DNA from: Acanthacorydalis orientalis
Taxonomy: Eukaryota > Arthropoda > Insecta > Megaloptera > Corydalidae
NCBI GenBank assembly: GCA_034766995.1
Contig: CM068321.1
Span: 16,078,526-16,142,525, forward strand
Length of the DNA stretch: 64,000 nucleotides
Reading direction: 5' to 3'
A program made the position numbers and the translations under genes. Shown piece after piece: positions 62,676 through 64,000 of the stretch. Positions within the stretch are counted from its first letter, which is position 1. Each line of letters opens with the position of its first letter. The notes under the pieces were generated by a model that saw nothing but the letters and a program-made list of their open reading frames with translations, made no database searches and was not told the origin of the DNA.

Positions 62676-62899
62676 TTTAAGCTACAAAGCAAATAAATTT
62701 GAATCGTGATTGATGAGTAATTATAGTAAAAATAAATAATATAGCATGTTTGATTTTTGAAAAGTTGGTTTAATATGATATTTGTGTGCCAGACCAGTAA
62801 TAATAAACCGATACAATCGAAATACAACATAGGTTATTGTAACAAATTTAAATGTCAAATGGTTATCCTAAAAAAAATTATAGCTTGTGAATATCAAAT

Positions 62900-63320
62900 A
62901 TTGATCATATAACAATGAACAACGTGAAGCGTGACCATATTACCTACACAAAACTAATAATACCATACTTGACATTGACATTTTCTCTCCCTATTTTACT
63001 TTGTCATGATTTTTCATTGAGCTATACTGTCCAGTAGACAACAGCTCCTTATATATCTTGTAGACTCTGATGTCACGAACACAACTAACTACTCGCTTTG
63101 TGTTTATTTGACGTTGTTTACGATTCTCGTTCATTTCATTTATATATATATATATATATATATATAAATTATATGTTTGTGTGTGTTTATATTTTTTTTC
63201 TATACAATTTTCTTATTTATCTGTATTTTTTCGTTTTCGACTTCCGGACATATTGCTTTTTCGGTTAGAGTTCTGATAGAACACGACATTTTCGTATCCT
63301 TTATCATAAAACAATTCTAG
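62900..63320. promoter_or_regulatory. G+C-richer patch
   Basis: Contains aacaacgtgaagcgtgacc, ctgatgtcacgaacac, tactcgctttgtg, tttcgacttccggac and gaacacgacattttcg. It is interrupted by a short TA array at 63141-63166. Regulatory role only a guess. Confidence 0.2.
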
Positions 63321-64000
63321 ACAGTTCTAATTGCATGTCTCTTAAGACATTTTTAATTTGATATATTTATATATTATGCTTAAAATATTTCGTGATATTC
63401 ATTATCGATTTTATAATAAATGAAAATGTATTCAATGTGTTAAAGATCTTTCTCAAATGTAAATAAATCAGATTGGTAAAATATTCAAACTCCTTTGTGG
63501 ATTTTAATTTTTTGAATTTAATTCGCACGTATGTTTTAAAAACAAACATTTATAGGTTTGGTTATTCACAGTAGAAGTAGTAAATAATGTATATTTTCGT
63601 TTAACTAATTTGACTGTTCCATAAATTATTTGAATGGAAATATCTCTAATAATATGAATTCTTACAAAATGGCTATGTTCGATATTTAAACTCAAATATA
63701 TTTTTCTAAGTAAAAAATTTATCAAAATTCTATTATATTTTTATTAATTTCTTAAAAAAATCCGTTGTATTTTATACACTTATGAATATTTAGTAATTAT
63801 CTCAAATTGATCTGCATGCACCAACTAATCTACCAATTTCATTTTAGTAGTTACGCTACTGATTAAGACTGAATTTAGATCTCCAAGCTATTATTTAACA
63901 TTTAATCAGGAATTCAGGGTAGACTTCTCAGTTATAAGATAATTTGAATATTCAATTACAATTAAGTAATTATACGTATTAACCTGTGTAATATGTTAGA
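63321..64000. other. A+T-rich non-coding stretch
   Basis: Nothing recognisable; minus-strand frames at 63367-63725 have no family signature. Confidence 0.58.

Noticed and set aside
62471..62830. 119-codon minus-strand open frame
   Set aside because: Contains a Tyr-Ile run from the TA array at 62616-62672; the flanks are low-complexity Lys/Asn/Ile-rich with no family signature.

Overview
This 64 kb window looks like nuclear DNA of an animal, most probably an insect. By eye it is about four-fifths A+T. It carries more than fifty (TA)n or mixed TA/CA/TG microsatellites, one degraded mariner transposon and splice-type signals, and it has no compact gene arrangement. An extremely A+T-rich hymenopteran such as a bee would fit, but nothing here fixes the species. 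I found no complete protein-coding gene, rRNA, tRNA or CRISPR array. At this composition a stop codon is expected roughly every ten codons in any frame, so a few dozen open frames of 60-100 codons are expected by chance over six frames. The ones present are generic AT-rich peptides or Tyr-Ile runs translated from (TA)n. I therefore read the window as a very long intron or a gene desert.

Layout. Most of the sequence is featureless A+T-rich DNA interrupted by microsatellites. About a dozen islands of a hundred to several hundred bases are visibly richer in G+C and CpG: near 1.74-2.17, 4.48-4.80, 10.93-11.14, 24.65-25.0, 29.03-29.38, 31.3-31.6, 37.33-37.91, 46.19-47.03, 53.04-53.43, 58.06-58.27, 60.0-60.3 and 62.9-63.3 kb. 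These are the most likely places for enhancers, promoters or non-coding exons, but none can be assigned a function from sequence alone.

The clearest mobile element is a 574-bp mariner deletion derivative at 54125-54698. It has matching terminal inverted repeats, flanking TA dinucleotides and a broken transposase N-terminal (DNA-binding) region. The catalytic half is gone and a TA microsatellite sits at the deletion junction. A degenerate dispersed repeat with a core like gatcaaaaatgttcaataa occurs at least six times in both orientations.

The most interesting signal is on the minus strand at 22029-22119. A pyrimidine-rich tract ends in CAG followed directly by GTAAGT, and 68 nt downstream there is a second strong donor (GAG|GTAAGT). 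This is the architecture of a recursive splice site (ratchet point) with an associated recursive-splicing exon. Such sites are known from very long insect and vertebrate introns, which would fit the gene-free character of the window. Weaker candidates of the same kind are noted on both strands.
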